Below are positions 1 to 9,268 of a DNA stretch of 64,000 bases, piece after piece; positions within the stretch are counted from its first letter, which is position 1; each line of letters starts with the position of its first letter. The position numbers and the translations under genes are program-made. The stretch lies in contig JAFBAS010000078.1 in NCBI GenBank assembly GCA_019247605.1, forward strand, positions 1 to 64,000, in the 5' to 3' direction. The notes beneath the pieces were generated by a model, which searched no databases, was not told the DNA's origin, and saw only the letters and a list, made by a program, of their open reading frames with translations. Source of the stretch: Hyphomicrobiales bacterium (GTDB lineage Bacteria > Pseudomonadota > Alphaproteobacteria > Rhizobiales > Beijerinckiaceae).

Positions 1-27
1 GCCGGCACCGAAGCAAGGACACTGCGC

Positions 28-990
28 ATGGCCCAGAAGAAGCAGACCGAATTCGGCATCGCGATGCGGAATTTCACCAAATATCCGGAGATGCCGAGCG
101 CCAGGGGCCTGATCGACTACGGCGTGCGCATGGAAGAGCTCGGCTATGAATCGCTGTGGGCCTGGGACCATCTGCTGCTCGGGGTCGACCCCAATTTCCC
201 GATTCACGAGGCGCTCACCATCCTCACCGCGGTCGCGGCGCGCACCTCGAAAATAAGGGTCGGCACCGGCATTCTGGTCATGCCGATGCGCAATCCCGTC
301 GTGCTCGCCAAGGAGCTGGCGACGATCGACCACATCTCGGACGGACGGCTCATCGTCGGCGCGGCGGTGGGGTGGTACAAGCGCGAGTTCGATAGTCTCG
401 GGGGCGATTGCACCAAGCACGGCAAGATCATGGAGCAGAGCCTCGAGATCATCAACCGGCTCTGGACCGAGGACAAGGTGGACGGCGAATACCCGCCTTA
501 CAATTTGCGCGGCGCGGTGCTCCAACCCAAGCCGGTGCAGAAGCCGCGCCCGCCTATCCTGATCGGCGGCTATGTCGATGCGGTCTTGAAACGCGCCGCC
601 ACCAAGGGAGATGGCTGGCTCACTTACTACTACACCGCCGAGAGTTTCGCGAAGACTTGGGCGAAGGTGCGCGGCTTTGCCGAGGAAGCCGGCCGCGACC
701 CCGACGAGCTGATCTCGACGAACCAGCTCCCCATCTGCATCGGCCAGCGTGACAAGATCGAAGCCAAGATGACGGAGTGGCTCCAGACCGAGTGGGACTA
801 CGCGTCCTGGTCGGAATCGACCATGCACAGCGCCATCATGGGAAGCGTCGAGGAATGCGTCGAGCAGCTCGAGGCGCATGTCGCGACCGGGATCGATCGC
901 ATCATCTTCGTCCCCTACAGATACGAGGCCGAGCAGGTCGAGGCAGTCGCAAACGACATCATCCCGCGCCTGAAGAAGAAGATGCGATAG
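28..990 (+). CDS. LLM-class F420/FMN-dependent oxidoreductase
   Basis: A 320-residue TIM-barrel protein of the luciferase-like monooxygenase superfamily. It resembles the F420-dependent subgroup: an early FGIAMRNF strand, the AWDHLLLGVDP segment and a KRAATKGDGWLTYY region near the C-terminus are typical. Such enzymes move hydride between reduced F420 or FMN and an organic substrate in the cytosol. The substrate cannot be read from sequence, and F420 use is inferred from family naming only. The gene sits about 150 nt upstream of a complete branched-chain-type ABC importer on the same strand, so it may act on the imported compound. The ATG at 28 has only a weak AAGGA-like ribosome site. The left window edge is 27 nt away, so operon partners upstream are unknown. 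Confidence 0.85.
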   Translation: MAQKKQTEFGIAMRNFTKYPEMPSARGLIDYGVRMEELGYESLWAWDHLLLGVDPNFPIHEALTILTAVAARTSKIRVGTGILVMPMRNPVVLAKELATIDHISDGRLIVGAAVGWYKREFDSLGGDCTKHGKIMEQSLEIINRLWTEDKVDGEYPPYNLRGAVLQPKPVQKPRPPILIGGYVDAVLKRAATKGDGWLTYYYTAESFAKTWAKVRGFAEEAGRDPDELISTNQLPICIGQRDKIEAKMTEWLQTEWDYASWSESTMHSAIMGSVEECVEQLEAHVATGIDRIIFVPYRYEAEQVEAVANDIIPRLKKKMR

Positions 991-1143
991 CCACGTTTGG
1001 CTTGCGTGATCTAGCAAGGTGGGGGCCCTGCAAAACGTCTACTCAACTGTGAGCGTACACTTTCGAAAGAAGCACGAACATCATCGTCGCGCCCGGTCCA
1101 CGGTTGAGCTCGATCCGTGCGCGTCAAACCAGAGGAGGTGCCT

Positions 1144-2292
1144 ATGCAGTCGTCTCTCAAGACCCTCATCGCGGCAGCGGGGCTGGCGCTCGTCGCCAGC
1201 GCCGCGTCGGCGCAGGATTCGGTAAAGGTCGGTGTCAGCGAGCCCTTGACGGGTGCCTTCGCGGCCTCCGGCAATTATGTCGCGCAAGGGGCCCAGCTTG
1301 CGGCGGAAGCCATCAACAAAAGTGGCGGGGTGCTCGGCAAGAAGATCGAGCTCATCATCGAGGACAACAAATCCAATCCGACCGAGGCGGTCGACACGGC
1401 CGAACGTTTGATCGTCAAGGACAAGGTGCCGGTTCTGATGGGCGCCTGGAGCTCGACGCTAACGCTCGCCGTCATGCCGAAGCTCGAGGAATACAAGGTG
1501 CCGATGCTGGTCGAGACCTCCTCCTCCGGGAAGATCACGACGTCGGGCAACCCTTACATCTTCCGCATCAGCCCGACCTCGGAAATGGAGGCGACGGCCT
1601 TCGCCCCCATCGCCAAGACGCTCGGCATCAAGAAAGCCAATTTCCTTGTGACGAACAATGATTTCGGCAAGGGCTCGATGCAAGAGTTCACCAAGATGCT
1701 CAAGGGGCAGGGCATCGACATCGGCGCCCAGGAAACCATGGAGCCCGCGGCCACCGACCTCTCGGCACAGCTTGCCAAGATCAAGGCCTCCGGTGGCGAC
1801 ACGCTTTTCGTCACCACAGACGTCGCCCAGCTCACGCTCATCCTCAAGCAGGCGAAGGATCAGCAGATCGCGATGCGCGTCATCACGACCGGCGGTTCCG
1901 TCGCGCCCGATCAATTGATCGAGCAGGCGGGTGATGCCGCGAACGGCTCTTACCATCTCGTGTTCTTCACACCCTGGTTCCCGGACGCGGTCAAGAACCC
2001 GGACGTCGCCCAGAAGTTCACCGCCGCCTGGAAGGAGAAGAACTACAACACCGGCGGGCTCACCGAAGGCTTCCGCGGATGGGACGGCATCTACACCATC
2101 GCGGCCGCGATCAACGACGCGGGCAAGCCGGATGCGGAAGCGATCCGCGAGGCCTTCTGGAAAGTGAAGGTGAAGGGCGTCAACGGCGACATCGCCTTCA
2201 TCAAGCAAGGGCCGGCCGGCAAGGAGAGCGGCCAGAACGTACCGAGCGTCTATCTCGTCAAGATCGAAGGCGGGAAGGTCGTGAAGCAATAG
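1144..2292 (+). CDS. branched-chain-type ABC transporter substrate-binding protein
   Basis: Periplasmic type-1 binding protein (382 residues) of the LivJ/LivK family. It captures a small ligand and hands it to the membrane components encoded just downstream. A Sec signal peptide is clear: basic start, hydrophobic LIAAAGLALVASAASA, cleavage after ASA-Q. The mature part starts with the family pattern KVGVSEPLTGAFAASG and has NKSGGVLGKKIELI. The ATG at 1144 is chosen because it follows an AGAGGAGG ribosome site and begins the signal peptide; an in-frame start at 1117 would add nine non-signal residues. The ligand is not predictable: related proteins bind amino acids, amides, urea or aromatic acids. 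Confidence 0.9.
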   Translation: MQSSLKTLIAAAGLALVASAASAQDSVKVGVSEPLTGAFAASGNYVAQGAQLAAEAINKSGGVLGKKIELIIEDNKSNPTEAVDTAERLIVKDKVPVLMGAWSSTLTLAVMPKLEEYKVPMLVETSSSGKITTSGNPYIFRISPTSEMEATAFAPIAKTLGIKKANFLVTNNDFGKGSMQEFTKMLKGQGIDIGAQETMEPAATDLSAQLAKIKASGGDTLFVTTDVAQLTLILKQAKDQQIAMRVITTGGSVAPDQLIEQAGDAANGSYHLVFFTPWFPDAVKNPDVAQKFTAAWKEKNYNTGGLTEGFRGWDGIYTIAAAINDAGKPDAEAIREAFWKVKVKGVNGDIAFIKQGPAGKESGQNVPSVYLVKIEGGKVVKQ

Positions 2293-2304
2293 GTTTGCGT
2301 CGAT

Positions 2305-2336
2305 CTTCGTCCGCGGCCATCCGGTCGCGGACGAAG
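2305..2336 (+). promoter_or_regulatory. intercistronic hairpin between binding-protein and permease genes
   Basis: An 11-bp perfect inverted repeat (CTTCGTCCGCG / CGCGGACGAAG) with a 10-nt loop lies 12 nt after the binding-protein stop. No U-tract follows, and a second short GGCTC/GAGCC stem overlaps its 3' side. In ABC importer operons such structures usually protect the upstream mRNA or attenuate transcription, so that the binding protein is made in excess over the permease. That role is inferred here. Confidence 0.55.
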
Positions 2337-2368
2337 GCTCCCGAGCCTTTCGCGCAAAGAGCGTCTTC

Positions 2369-3241
2369 TTGGATCAATTCCTCCAACATTGCCTGAACGC
2401 GCTGGTGCTGGGTGGCACTTATGCGCTTCTCGGCATCGGTCTCACCTTGATCTTCGGCATCATGCGCGTGGTCAATTTCACGCATGGCGAGCTCTACAGT
2501 TTCGGCGCCTACATGATGTTCATGTTCGTGATGCTGCTGCATCTCGACTTCTTTTTGTCTCTCGTGCTCGCCATGCTGCTTGGCATCGCGCTCGGCGCGG
2601 CGATCGAGTTCCTGCTTTTGCGCAAGCTGCGCGGCGCCGACATCGATACCACGATGCTGGTGATGATCGGCGCCTGGATCGCCATGCAGAATTTCGAGCA
2701 GCTCGTTTGGTCGGGCGTCGCCAAGTCGATCAAGACGCCGTTCCCATCCTCGCCGCTCGTCATCGGCGCGCTTTCGGTGTCGTGGAATCGGATTTTCGTG
2801 CTTGTTGTCGCGCTCGGCTTGATCTTGTGCACCTATGCCCTCGTGAACCGCACCAGGCTCGGGCGCGCCATGCGCGCGACCTTTCAGGACTCTGACACGG
2901 CGGCGCTCATGGGCGTCGACATCGGCACCATCTACATGTCGACTTTCGCGCTCGGTTCGGGTCTCGCGGCGGCGGCCGGCGCGCTTCTCGGGCCGATCTT
3001 CGTCGTCACGCCGACAATGGGTGATCTTGCCTCGCTCAAGGCCTTCGCCATCGTCATTCTCGGCGGCCTCGGCAACATCGTCGGAGCGACGATCGGCGGC
3101 TTCATCCTGGCTTTCATCGAGGAGCTGGGCGCGGGTTACATCTCGTCGGGCTATCGCGACGCCATGGGTTTTCTGCTCATCATCGTGATCCTGCTCGCGC
3201 GCCCGACAGGCCTGTTCAGCCGCAAGGAGCGGATCGGGTGA
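2369..3241 (+). CDS. livH: branched-chain-type ABC transporter permease (LivH family)
   Basis: Inner-membrane permease of 290 residues with about eight hydrophobic segments. The hallmark NFTHGELYSFGAYMM near the N-terminus and the GGLGNIVGATIGGF motif, which contacts the ATPase, mark the LivH branch. Translation starts at TTG (2369). The next in-frame ATG would remove the conserved opening MDQFLQHCLNALVLGGTYAL, so the TTG is preferred although its ribosome site is poor. The stop overlaps the next gene by 4 nt (GTGA), indicating translational coupling. The symbol reflects family membership, not proven leucine transport. Confidence 0.88.
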   Translation: MDQFLQHCLNALVLGGTYALLGIGLTLIFGIMRVVNFTHGELYSFGAYMMFMFVMLLHLDFFLSLVLAMLLGIALGAAIEFLLLRKLRGADIDTTMLVMIGAWIAMQNFEQLVWSGVAKSIKTPFPSSPLVIGALSVSWNRIFVLVVALGLILCTYALVNRTRLGRAMRATFQDSDTAALMGVDIGTIYMSTFALGSGLAAAAGALLGPIFVVTPTMGDLASLKAFAIVILGGLGNIVGATIGGFILAFIEELGAGYISSGYRDAMGFLLIIVILLARPTGLFSRKERIG

Positions 3242-4284
3242 AACGCCTGGGCACGCTCGCCGGTCTCCTCTTCCTTTTCTCGATCCCGCTGTGGCTCGGG
3301 AATTTCTATCTTCTGCATGTGCTCATCATAACCGGCATCTTCATTATCGCGGCGATGAGCCTCAATCTCCTGCTCGGCTATACGGGCCAGCTCAGTCTCG
3401 GTCATGCGGCGTTCTTCGGTATCGGCGCCTACGTGTCGTCGCTCGCCTCGCTCGGCTTTGCGGTGCATCTCCTCCCCGATTGGCTCGTGACGCTCGACCC
3501 ACAACCTGTCTGGCTCGGCATGGCATGCGCGATCGTGATCACCGGGCTTTGCGGTTTCGCCATCGGCAAGGTCGCCTTCAAGGTGCGTGGCGCCTATTTC
3601 GTCATCGTGACCATCAGCTTCGCCGAGGTGGTGCGGCTTGTCGCCCTCAATTGGGACGAGCTCACGCAAGGGCCGATGGCGCTCAACAACATCCCGCCGC
3701 TTTCCGTGGTGATCCCCGGTCTCGTCGACATCACTTTCGTCGGCAAGCCCGCCAACTACTATCTCGTCCTCGTCTTCGCGATCCTCACCTACGCGATCAT
3801 CGCGAGGCTGGTGCGCTCGCGCGCCGGGCGCGCCATGATCGCGCTCAAGGAGAATGAGGCGCTCGCCGCCTCGGTCGGCATCGACGTGACGAAGTATCTG
3901 GTGCTCGCGGCAGTGGTCTCAGCCGCGGCCGCGGGTGCGGCCGGCGCGCTCTACGCGCACTATGTGCGCATCGTCGATCCGAACGTCTTCTTGTTCATCT
4001 ACACGGTCACCATGGTCATCATGGTGGTCGCGGGCGGCAAGGGTACGCTCGCCGGCCCGGTCGTGGGTGGCGTGATCTTCGGCCTGCTTCCGGAAGGCCT
4101 GCGATCGCTCGCCATCGCGCCCGAGGTGCAATGGATCGTCTACGGCGTGCTGATGATCCTTGTCGTCTATCTGTTGCCGCAAGGAATCGTCCCGGCGCTA
4201 CGCGCCTATCGGCAGCGCTCGCGCTCGCTTGAACCGCAGGACGCACCCGGTGCCAACGCTTCGGCAAGGCAGGCGATGCCATGA
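3238..4284 (+). CDS. livM: branched-chain-type ABC transporter permease (LivM family)
   Basis: Second permease, 348 residues, starting at GTG inside the livH stop. It has the LivM signature LLGYTGQLSLGHAAFFGIGAY after the first membrane helices and GGKGTLAGPVVGGVIFG, the coupling-helix region. About ten hydrophobic segments are visible. The C-terminal 35 residues are polar and Ala-rich and probably cytoplasmic. It forms the heteromeric channel with the upstream LivH protein. The ATG of the next ATPase gene overlaps its stop (ATGA), so all membrane and ATPase genes are read as one coupled unit. Confidence 0.88.
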   Translation: MKRLGTLAGLLFLFSIPLWLGNFYLLHVLIITGIFIIAAMSLNLLLGYTGQLSLGHAAFFGIGAYVSSLASLGFAVHLLPDWLVTLDPQPVWLGMACAIVITGLCGFAIGKVAFKVRGAYFVIVTISFAEVVRLVALNWDELTQGPMALNNIPPLSVVIPGLVDITFVGKPANYYLVLVFAILTYAIIARLVRSRAGRAMIALKENEALAASVGIDVTKYLVLAAVVSAAAAGAAGALYAHYVRIVDPNVFLFIYTVTMVIMVVAGGKGTLAGPVVGGVIFGLLPEGLRSLAIAPEVQWIVYGVLMILVVYLLPQGIVPALRAYRQRSRSLEPQDAPGANASARQAMP

Positions 4285-5075
4285 GGGGCGCATCGGCACG
4301 CGTCGCGCTCGCGGTCGAGGGGCTCTCGATCCGATTCGGCGGCCTTACCGCCGTCGAGAGCATGAGCTTCGATGTCAAGGAGGGCGAGGTGGTCTCGCTC
4401 ATCGGCCCTAACGGCGCGGGCAAAACGTCCGCCTTCAACGCCATTACCGGTTACCTTCCGGCGGCCGACGGAGAGATCACCTACCGCGGAAAGCGCCTGA
4501 ACGGCCTCAAGGCGAACCGGATCGCCGAGCTCGGCGTGGTGCGCACGTTCCAGAAAACCAGCGTCTTCGCTGGGCAGACGGTGCTCGACAACATTCTGAT
4601 CGGCCTGCATCTGCGCTCGCGGCAATATCCCATCGCGATCATCTTGAGATTTCCTTTCGTCGCGCGCGAGGAAAGGGAGCTTGCGGAGGAGGCCCATGAG
4701 ATCCTGCGCTTCGTCGGCATCGATGCGCATGCCTCTGAGCTTGCCTCGGCGTTGCCCTATGGCGAGCTTCGCCTTCTCGAAGTGGCCATCGCGCTCGCCG
4801 CGAAACCCACGCTGCTGCTTCTCGACGAGCCCGTCTCGGGAATGAATCCCACCGAGACCGCGAATTTCATGAAGACGCTCGCGCGAATCCGCGAGCGCGA
4901 CATCACGGTGCTCCTCGTCGAGCATGACATGAAGATCGTGATGGGTGTTTCCGACCGGGTCGTCTGTCTCAACCAGGGACGTATTATCGCCGAAGGCGCG
5001 CCGGCTCACATCCAGCGCGACGCGGAGGTCATTCGCGCCTATCTCGGCGAGAGGTATGCTCGTGCTCAAGATTGA
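4281..5075 (+). CDS. livG: branched-chain-type ABC transporter ATP-binding protein (LivG family)
   Basis: Cytoplasmic ATPase of 264 residues. Walker A is GPNGAGKT at residues 42-49 and Walker B is LLLLDEP, followed by VSGMNPTET and the switch histidine in VEHDMKIVM. The ABC signature is the degenerate LivG kind (LPYGELRLLEVAIAL) rather than LSGGQ, as is usual for this branch. VVRTFQKTSVFAGQTVLDNI is the LivG Q-loop. It pairs with the LivF protein encoded next, whose start lies 20 nt inside this gene. Confidence 0.9.
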   Translation: MRGASARVALAVEGLSIRFGGLTAVESMSFDVKEGEVVSLIGPNGAGKTSAFNAITGYLPAADGEITYRGKRLNGLKANRIAELGVVRTFQKTSVFAGQTVLDNILIGLHLRSRQYPIAIILRFPFVAREERELAEEAHEILRFVGIDAHASELASALPYGELRLLEVAIALAAKPTLLLLDEPVSGMNPTETANFMKTLARIRERDITVLLVEHDMKIVMGVSDRVVCLNQGRIIAEGAPAHIQRDAEVIRAYLGERYARAQD

Positions 5076-5766
5076 GGGCCTCGTCTGCCGCTACGGCAAG
5101 GTAGCCGCCGTGCGTGGCCTTTCGCTCGAAGTGCGCAAGGGCGAGCTGGTGGCGCTCATCGGCGCCAATGGGGCCGGCAAGAGCACGACGCTGAAGGCGA
5201 TCTCGGGTCTCGTGGCTCCAGCCGAGGGGCGGCTCACCTTCGAAGGCGAGGATATCACGCGTTCTTCGGCGCGGCGCATCCTGCAACTTGGGATCGCCCA
5301 TTGTCCCGAAGGGCGCCGCGTCTTCCCTTACATGACAGTCACCGAGAATTTGCAGATGGGGTGCCATTTGCGCCGCGACGCCGCTTCTGTCGCGTCCGAC
5401 ATGAGGAAGCTGTTCGACCGCTTCCCCATACTTTACGAACGCCGCGCGCAAACCGCCGGCACCTTGTCGGGCGGCGAGCAGCAGATGCTCGCGATCATGC
5501 GGTCCTTGATGTCGCGACCGAAGCTCGTGCTTTTCGACGAGCCTTCGCTTGGGCTTGCCCCGACCATGGTCGAGCGCGTCTTCGACATCATCAAGAGCAT
5601 CCAGGCGGAGGGCGTCACGGTGGTGATGGTCGAGCAGAACGCCTTCGCGGCGCTCGAGCTCTCGGACCGCGCCTATGTGCTCGAGCAAGGCCGCATGACG
5701 TTGACGGGCACGGGTGCGGAGCTCCTCAACAATCCGGACGTGAAGGCCGCCTATCTCGGCGCGTAA
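5056..5766 (+). CDS. livF: branched-chain-type ABC transporter ATP-binding protein (LivF family)
   Basis: Second ATPase of the importer, 236 residues. Walker A is GANGAGKST, the signature LSGGEQQMLAIMRSLMSRPK and Walker B LVLFDEPSLGLAP. The ATG at 5056 gives the normal LivF opening MLVLKIEGLVCRYGK. An in-frame ATG at 4945 would add 37 residues that duplicate coding space of livG and is rejected. The 20-nt overlap with livG implies coupled translation. It is the last gene of this operon; the next gene begins about 210 nt away and encodes an unrelated secreted protein. Confidence 0.9.
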   Translation: MLVLKIEGLVCRYGKVAAVRGLSLEVRKGELVALIGANGAGKSTTLKAISGLVAPAEGRLTFEGEDITRSSARRILQLGIAHCPEGRRVFPYMTVTENLQMGCHLRRDAASVASDMRKLFDRFPILYERRAQTAGTLSGGEQQMLAIMRSLMSRPKLVLFDEPSLGLAPTMVERVFDIIKSIQAEGVTVVMVEQNAFAALELSDRAYVLEQGRMTLTGTGAELLNNPDVKAAYLGA

Positions 5767-5975
5767 GGACCGGGAGGGAGGCAGCTACGCCCGGTCTCGT
5801 GCAAACCTGTTTGACCGAAACAAAACTTCCCATTGGCGCCGAGCGCGAAATCAGCTCCTCTCGATAAGTTTACCTGCGCAAATCTTGACTTGGAGCCGGC
5901 GGAATCGCCCCTGACGAGGGTGCTCGTTCTCGAGCAGCCCCTGCGAATATTCGCGTCATGGAATGGAGTTCATAG

Positions 5976-6614
5976 ATGCTTCGCTTCGACAATGCTCCAC
6001 GCTTTGGAGCTGCCACACTTGCCCTGTTCGGCGCACTTGCCCTGTTCAGCACGGCTTCCGCCTTTGCGCAGACACCCGAGGTCGTGCGCGTGCGTGGCGA
6101 GGTGGTCTCTTTCGATGGCGCATCGACGCTCGTCGTCAAGTCGCGCACGGGGGCGGATGTCACCCTGCATCTCGGCGACCCGTTGCGCCTTCTCGGCGTC
6201 GTGAAGGCATCCGCCGCGGACATCAAGCCTGGCGTATTCATCGGCACGACGACGGTGCAGAAAGATGGCTCCGCCTCACGCTCGCTCGAGATCCACATTT
6301 TCCCCGAATCTCTGCGCGGATCCGGCGAAGGCGACCGGCCTTGGGATCTCGTTCCGGGCTCATCGATGACCAACGGCTCGGCCGGCAATGCGGTCGACAG
6401 CGTCGACGGCAAGACGATCACGGTCACCTATCAAGGCGGATCGCGCACCGTCGTCGTCCAGCCCGATACGGCGATCGTCACCTATGTGCCGATCGACAAG
6501 AGCGAGGTGAAGCCGGGCGTCAAGGTGTTCGCCATCACGCAAAAAGGCGCGGACGGCATGCTCACGGCAAGCGTGCTCAACGTCGGCAAGGACGGCCTGA
6601 TGCCTCCGATGTGA
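5976..6614 (+). CDS. secreted DUF5666-like hypothetical protein
   Basis: A 212-residue exported protein of unknown function. A signal peptide (hydrophobic LALFGALALFSTASAFA, cleavage before QTPEV) precedes a beta-rich body. The body has two repeats of the pattern RGEVVSFDGASTLVVKSR and GNAVDSVDGKTITVTYQGG, each followed by a later GVFIGTT or GVKVFAIT strand. This resembles the DUF5666 small beta-barrel, so the protein is probably two such barrels in tandem. It stands alone between two converging transport operons and ends only 48 nt from the opposite-strand livM gene. Confidence 0.7.
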   Translation: MLRFDNAPRFGAATLALFGALALFSTASAFAQTPEVVRVRGEVVSFDGASTLVVKSRTGADVTLHLGDPLRLLGVVKASAADIKPGVFIGTTTVQKDGSASRSLEIHIFPESLRGSGEGDRPWDLVPGSSMTNGSAGNAVDSVDGKTITVTYQGGSRTVVVQPDTAIVTYVPIDKSEVKPGVKVFAITQKGADGMLTASVLNVGKDGLMPPM

Positions 6615-6662
6615 GCAAAGCAACCAGCCACCGCAGTGGGAGTGACCTGCAAGGCGTGAGGA

Positions 6663-7658
6663 TCAAGCGGCGGGCTCCTTCGAGATTTTCCGGGCAGGAG
6701 CCGCCGCAAGACGGCTCTCGATCAGTCCGATGACGCCGCGCGGCATGAAAATGATGAAGATGACGAGGAGAGCGCCGTAGATCGTGTTGGCCGCGCCGAC
6801 GAAGTTCGTGCCCATGGTGACGCGCAAGATCTCAGGAAGCGCGATGGTGAAGAGCCCTCCTGCTGTCGGCCCTAAGGCCGAATACATGCCGCCGGCGATG
6901 GCCGCGAAGACGATCTGGAGCGAGACGCCGATCCCTGACAGGGTGTCAGGATTCACATACATGAAGTATTGCGAGAGAAGCGCGCCGCCGAAGGCTGTGA
7001 GCGCCGCGCTTGCGAGCGTCACGCGAAGCTTCTCGCGCATCACATCGACGCCGATCGCGGCGGCGGCGCCCTCATCCTCCGCAATGGCGTCGAGCGCCGC
7101 TCGCCCTTTGCCGATATCCACGAAATGCCAGATGAGGATGCCGAAAACCCACACCGCGAGTGCGATTGCGTAGAAATAGGGTTTTTCCGGAAATTGCAGC
7201 GCGTACCAGGAGTGCCCGACGGCTTTCGGCGTCATGCCGAGCGACCCGCCGGTGATGTCGCGGGCCGCCACGATCGTCAAGAGAGCGACTTGGCTCAGCG
7301 CCAGCGTGACGAGCGCGAAGTAGTGGCCAACGACGCGCAACCGAAAGCACGGATAACCGATGATGAGGGCAAGGAGCATGGCAGCGAGGATGCCGATCGG
7401 GATGCCGAGCCACGGCGTAAGGCCGGCGTAATTCCACAGCAAGGGCGAGGCGTAGGCGCCGATGCCGAGGAACGCGCCATGGCCGAGCGAGACGAGGCCG
7501 AACTTCCCCATGAGAGACCAGGCCGTGTAGACGAAGCCCCAAAGCAGGATTTGGATCGCGATGTGAAGCGCATAATCGCTCGTCGCGAGGGGCACGAGCG
7601 CCAGAAGGAGGGTCGCGACGACGAGCGCACCAAGGCGCCGGGCAAGCTCATTCTTCAT
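6663..7658 (-). CDS. livM: branched-chain-type ABC transporter permease (LivM family), second operon
   Basis: Last gene of the minus-strand importer operon, 331 residues. The LivM hallmark LMGKFGLVSLGHGAFLGIGAY and the coupling region AAIAGGMYSALGPTAGG are visible, with about nine to ten hydrophobic segments. It overlaps the stop of the upstream livH by 4 nt. The order here (binding protein, LivG, LivF, LivH, LivM) differs from the plus-strand operon (binding protein, LivH, LivM, LivG, LivF), so the two are not a recent tandem duplication. Confidence 0.88.
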   Translation of the reverse strand: MKNELARRLGALVVATLLLALVPLATSDYALHIAIQILLWGFVYTAWSLMGKFGLVSLGHGAFLGIGAYASPLLWNYAGLTPWLGIPIGILAAMLLALIIGYPCFRLRVVGHYFALVTLALSQVALLTIVAARDITGGSLGMTPKAVGHSWYALQFPEKPYFYAIALAVWVFGILIWHFVDIGKGRAALDAIAEDEGAAAAIGVDVMREKLRVTLASAALTAFGGALLSQYFMYVNPDTLSGIGVSLQIVFAAIAGGMYSALGPTAGGLFTIALPEILRVTMGTNFVGAANTIYGALLVIFIIFMPRGVIGLIESRLAAAPARKISKEPAA

Positions 7659-8509
7659 CGCGCAAGCAGCCCTTGTGGCCTGATGAACATCAGGACGATG
7701 AAAAAGACGAAGGCGAGCACATAGGAGATCTCGATCGAGAAATAGTAGCCACCGACGGCAATGATCTGGCTCATCACGAACGCGGCGATGAAACCACCGA
7801 TCATGTTGCCCAATCCGCCGAGCACGCAGATCATGAAAGTGATCGGCCCGAAGCTCAGCCCGATGAACGGGTGCACGTCATATTGCAAGACGAGAAGGCA
7901 GGCGGCGAGCCCCGCAAGCGCTCCGCCCACGGCGGAGGTGATGAGATAAACGCGGCGCTGATCGACGCCCATCAACCCCATGATCTCCCGGTCCTGCGCG
8001 ATGGCACGCATGGCGATGCCGAGATAGGTGCGCGAAAGGAACAGATAAAGCGCGACTGCGCCGATAAGCGCCGTGCCGAATGCAAGCAGGCGCGAATAAC
8101 TGATGAAGATGTCGCCGAGCTCGATGAGCGGAAGCCGAACACCGATATTGCGGAAATCGGTGCCGAAGAGGAGTGTCGCGAGGCTCTGGAGGAAGAACAA
8201 CATGCCCCCCGTCGCGAGGAGCTGGTTGATCGGTGCCGAGCCGAGGATGGGCGAGATGACGAGAAGATGGAGAAGAACGCCCAATCCGGCGACGCCGAGG
8301 ATCGCGGCGAAAGAGGCGAGGAGAATGGGCCAACCGAAGAAGCTGTGCAGCCAGAAGATCATGTACATTCCGCACATGACGAGCTCGGCGTAACAGATCC
8401 ACACCACGTCGATGACGCCGAAGATGAGGTTGAGGCCAAGCGCCAGAAGCGCGAGCACGCCGCCGAGAAGAATGCCGTTGATGATCGCTTCGAAGAGATA
8501 GATGTCCAT
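7655..8509 (-). CDS. livH: branched-chain-type ABC transporter permease (LivH family), second operon
   Basis: Permease of 284 residues with eight or so hydrophobic segments and the coupling motif VLGGLGNMIGGFIAAF. The usual NFAHGE motif is replaced by VVWICYAELVMCGMYM, a divergent form found in some LivH proteins of Hyphomicrobiales, so its substrate probably differs from that of classic leucine systems. It starts 6 nt after the ATPase stop at 8516 and is coupled to livM by a 4-nt overlap. Confidence 0.87.
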   Translation of the reverse strand: MDIYLFEAIINGILLGGVLALLALGLNLIFGVIDVVWICYAELVMCGMYMIFWLHSFFGWPILLASFAAILGVAGLGVLLHLLVISPILGSAPINQLLATGGMLFFLQSLATLLFGTDFRNIGVRLPLIELGDIFISYSRLLAFGTALIGAVALYLFLSRTYLGIAMRAIAQDREIMGLMGVDQRRVYLITSAVGGALAGLAACLLVLQYDVHPFIGLSFGPITFMICVLGGLGNMIGGFIAAFVMSQIIAVGGYYFSIEISYVLAFVFFIVLMFIRPQGLLAR

Positions 8510-8515
8510 CGCGGT

Positions 8516-9220
8516 CTATAGTCCGATATAGGCTTTCCGGATCGCCGGATTTTTTTTGAGCTCGGCGGAGAGACCCGAAAGCCGGATGCGGCCGACTTCG
8601 AGGAGATAGGCGCGATCGACGACGTCGAGGACCTGCTGGAGGTTTTGCTCGACGATGAGCACGGTGTAGCCCTCTTCACGGATGCGGCGCACGAGATCGA
8701 AGACCTGGTCGACGACGAGCGGAGCGAGGCCGGCCGAAGGCTCGTCCATGAGCAGCAACTTCGGCTTCGACATGAGAGCTCGGCCGATCGCCACCATCTG
8801 CTGCTCGCCCCCCGAAAGTGTGCCGGCAAGCTGTCGCCGACGCTCGAGAAGGCGTGGGAAGAGCGCGTAGACCCATTCGCTGCGTTCCACGTAATGGCGG
8901 CGCGCTTGCGGGAGGAAGGCGCCGATCCGCAAATTCTCCTCGACCGTCAGCCTCGCGAAAAGGCGTCGATGCTCCGGCACATGAGCGATGCCGGCTTCGA
9001 CGATGCGATGCGCGGGAACATGCGTGAGCGGACGACCCTCGAAGACGAGCTCGCCCGAAGAGGCGCGCAGCATTCCCGAAATGACGCGCATCAAGGTGGA
9101 CTTGCCCGCACCATTGGGCCCGACCACCCCGATCGCCTCTCCGGCGCCAACCTCGAGCGAGACATCGAACAAGGCGCGAAACGAGCCGTAACCGGCGCTG
9201 ATGTTGCAAAGGGTCAGCAT
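8516..9220 (-). CDS. livF: branched-chain-type ABC transporter ATP-binding protein (LivF family), second operon
   Basis: ATPase of 234 residues: Walker A GPNGAGKST, signature LSGGEQQMVAIGRALMSKPK, Walker B LLLMDEPSAGLAP. The ATG at 9220 is chosen because the protein then opens with the normal MLTLCNISAGYGSF and an AAGGAG ribosome site sits just upstream. An in-frame ATG at 9265, 3 nt past the livG stop, would add 15 polar residues and cannot be excluded. It forms the heterodimeric motor with the LivG protein encoded upstream. Confidence 0.88.
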   Translation of the reverse strand: MLTLCNISAGYGSFRALFDVSLEVGAGEAIGVVGPNGAGKSTLMRVISGMLRASSGELVFEGRPLTHVPAHRIVEAGIAHVPEHRRLFARLTVEENLRIGAFLPQARRHYVERSEWVYALFPRLLERRRQLAGTLSGGEQQMVAIGRALMSKPKLLLMDEPSAGLAPLVVDQVFDLVRRIREEGYTVLIVEQNLQQVLDVVDRAYLLEVGRIRLSGLSAELKKNPAIRKAYIGL

Positions 9221-9268
9221 TGCTCCTTCGCCCAGAGATCGTTGGCCGTTCTGATCGGCGGCCATGCC

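Noticed and set aside
7673-8521. Long plus-strand frame opposite livH
   Set aside because: Extremely Asp/Glu/His/Arg-rich translation, the usual shadow of a hydrophobic permease gene.
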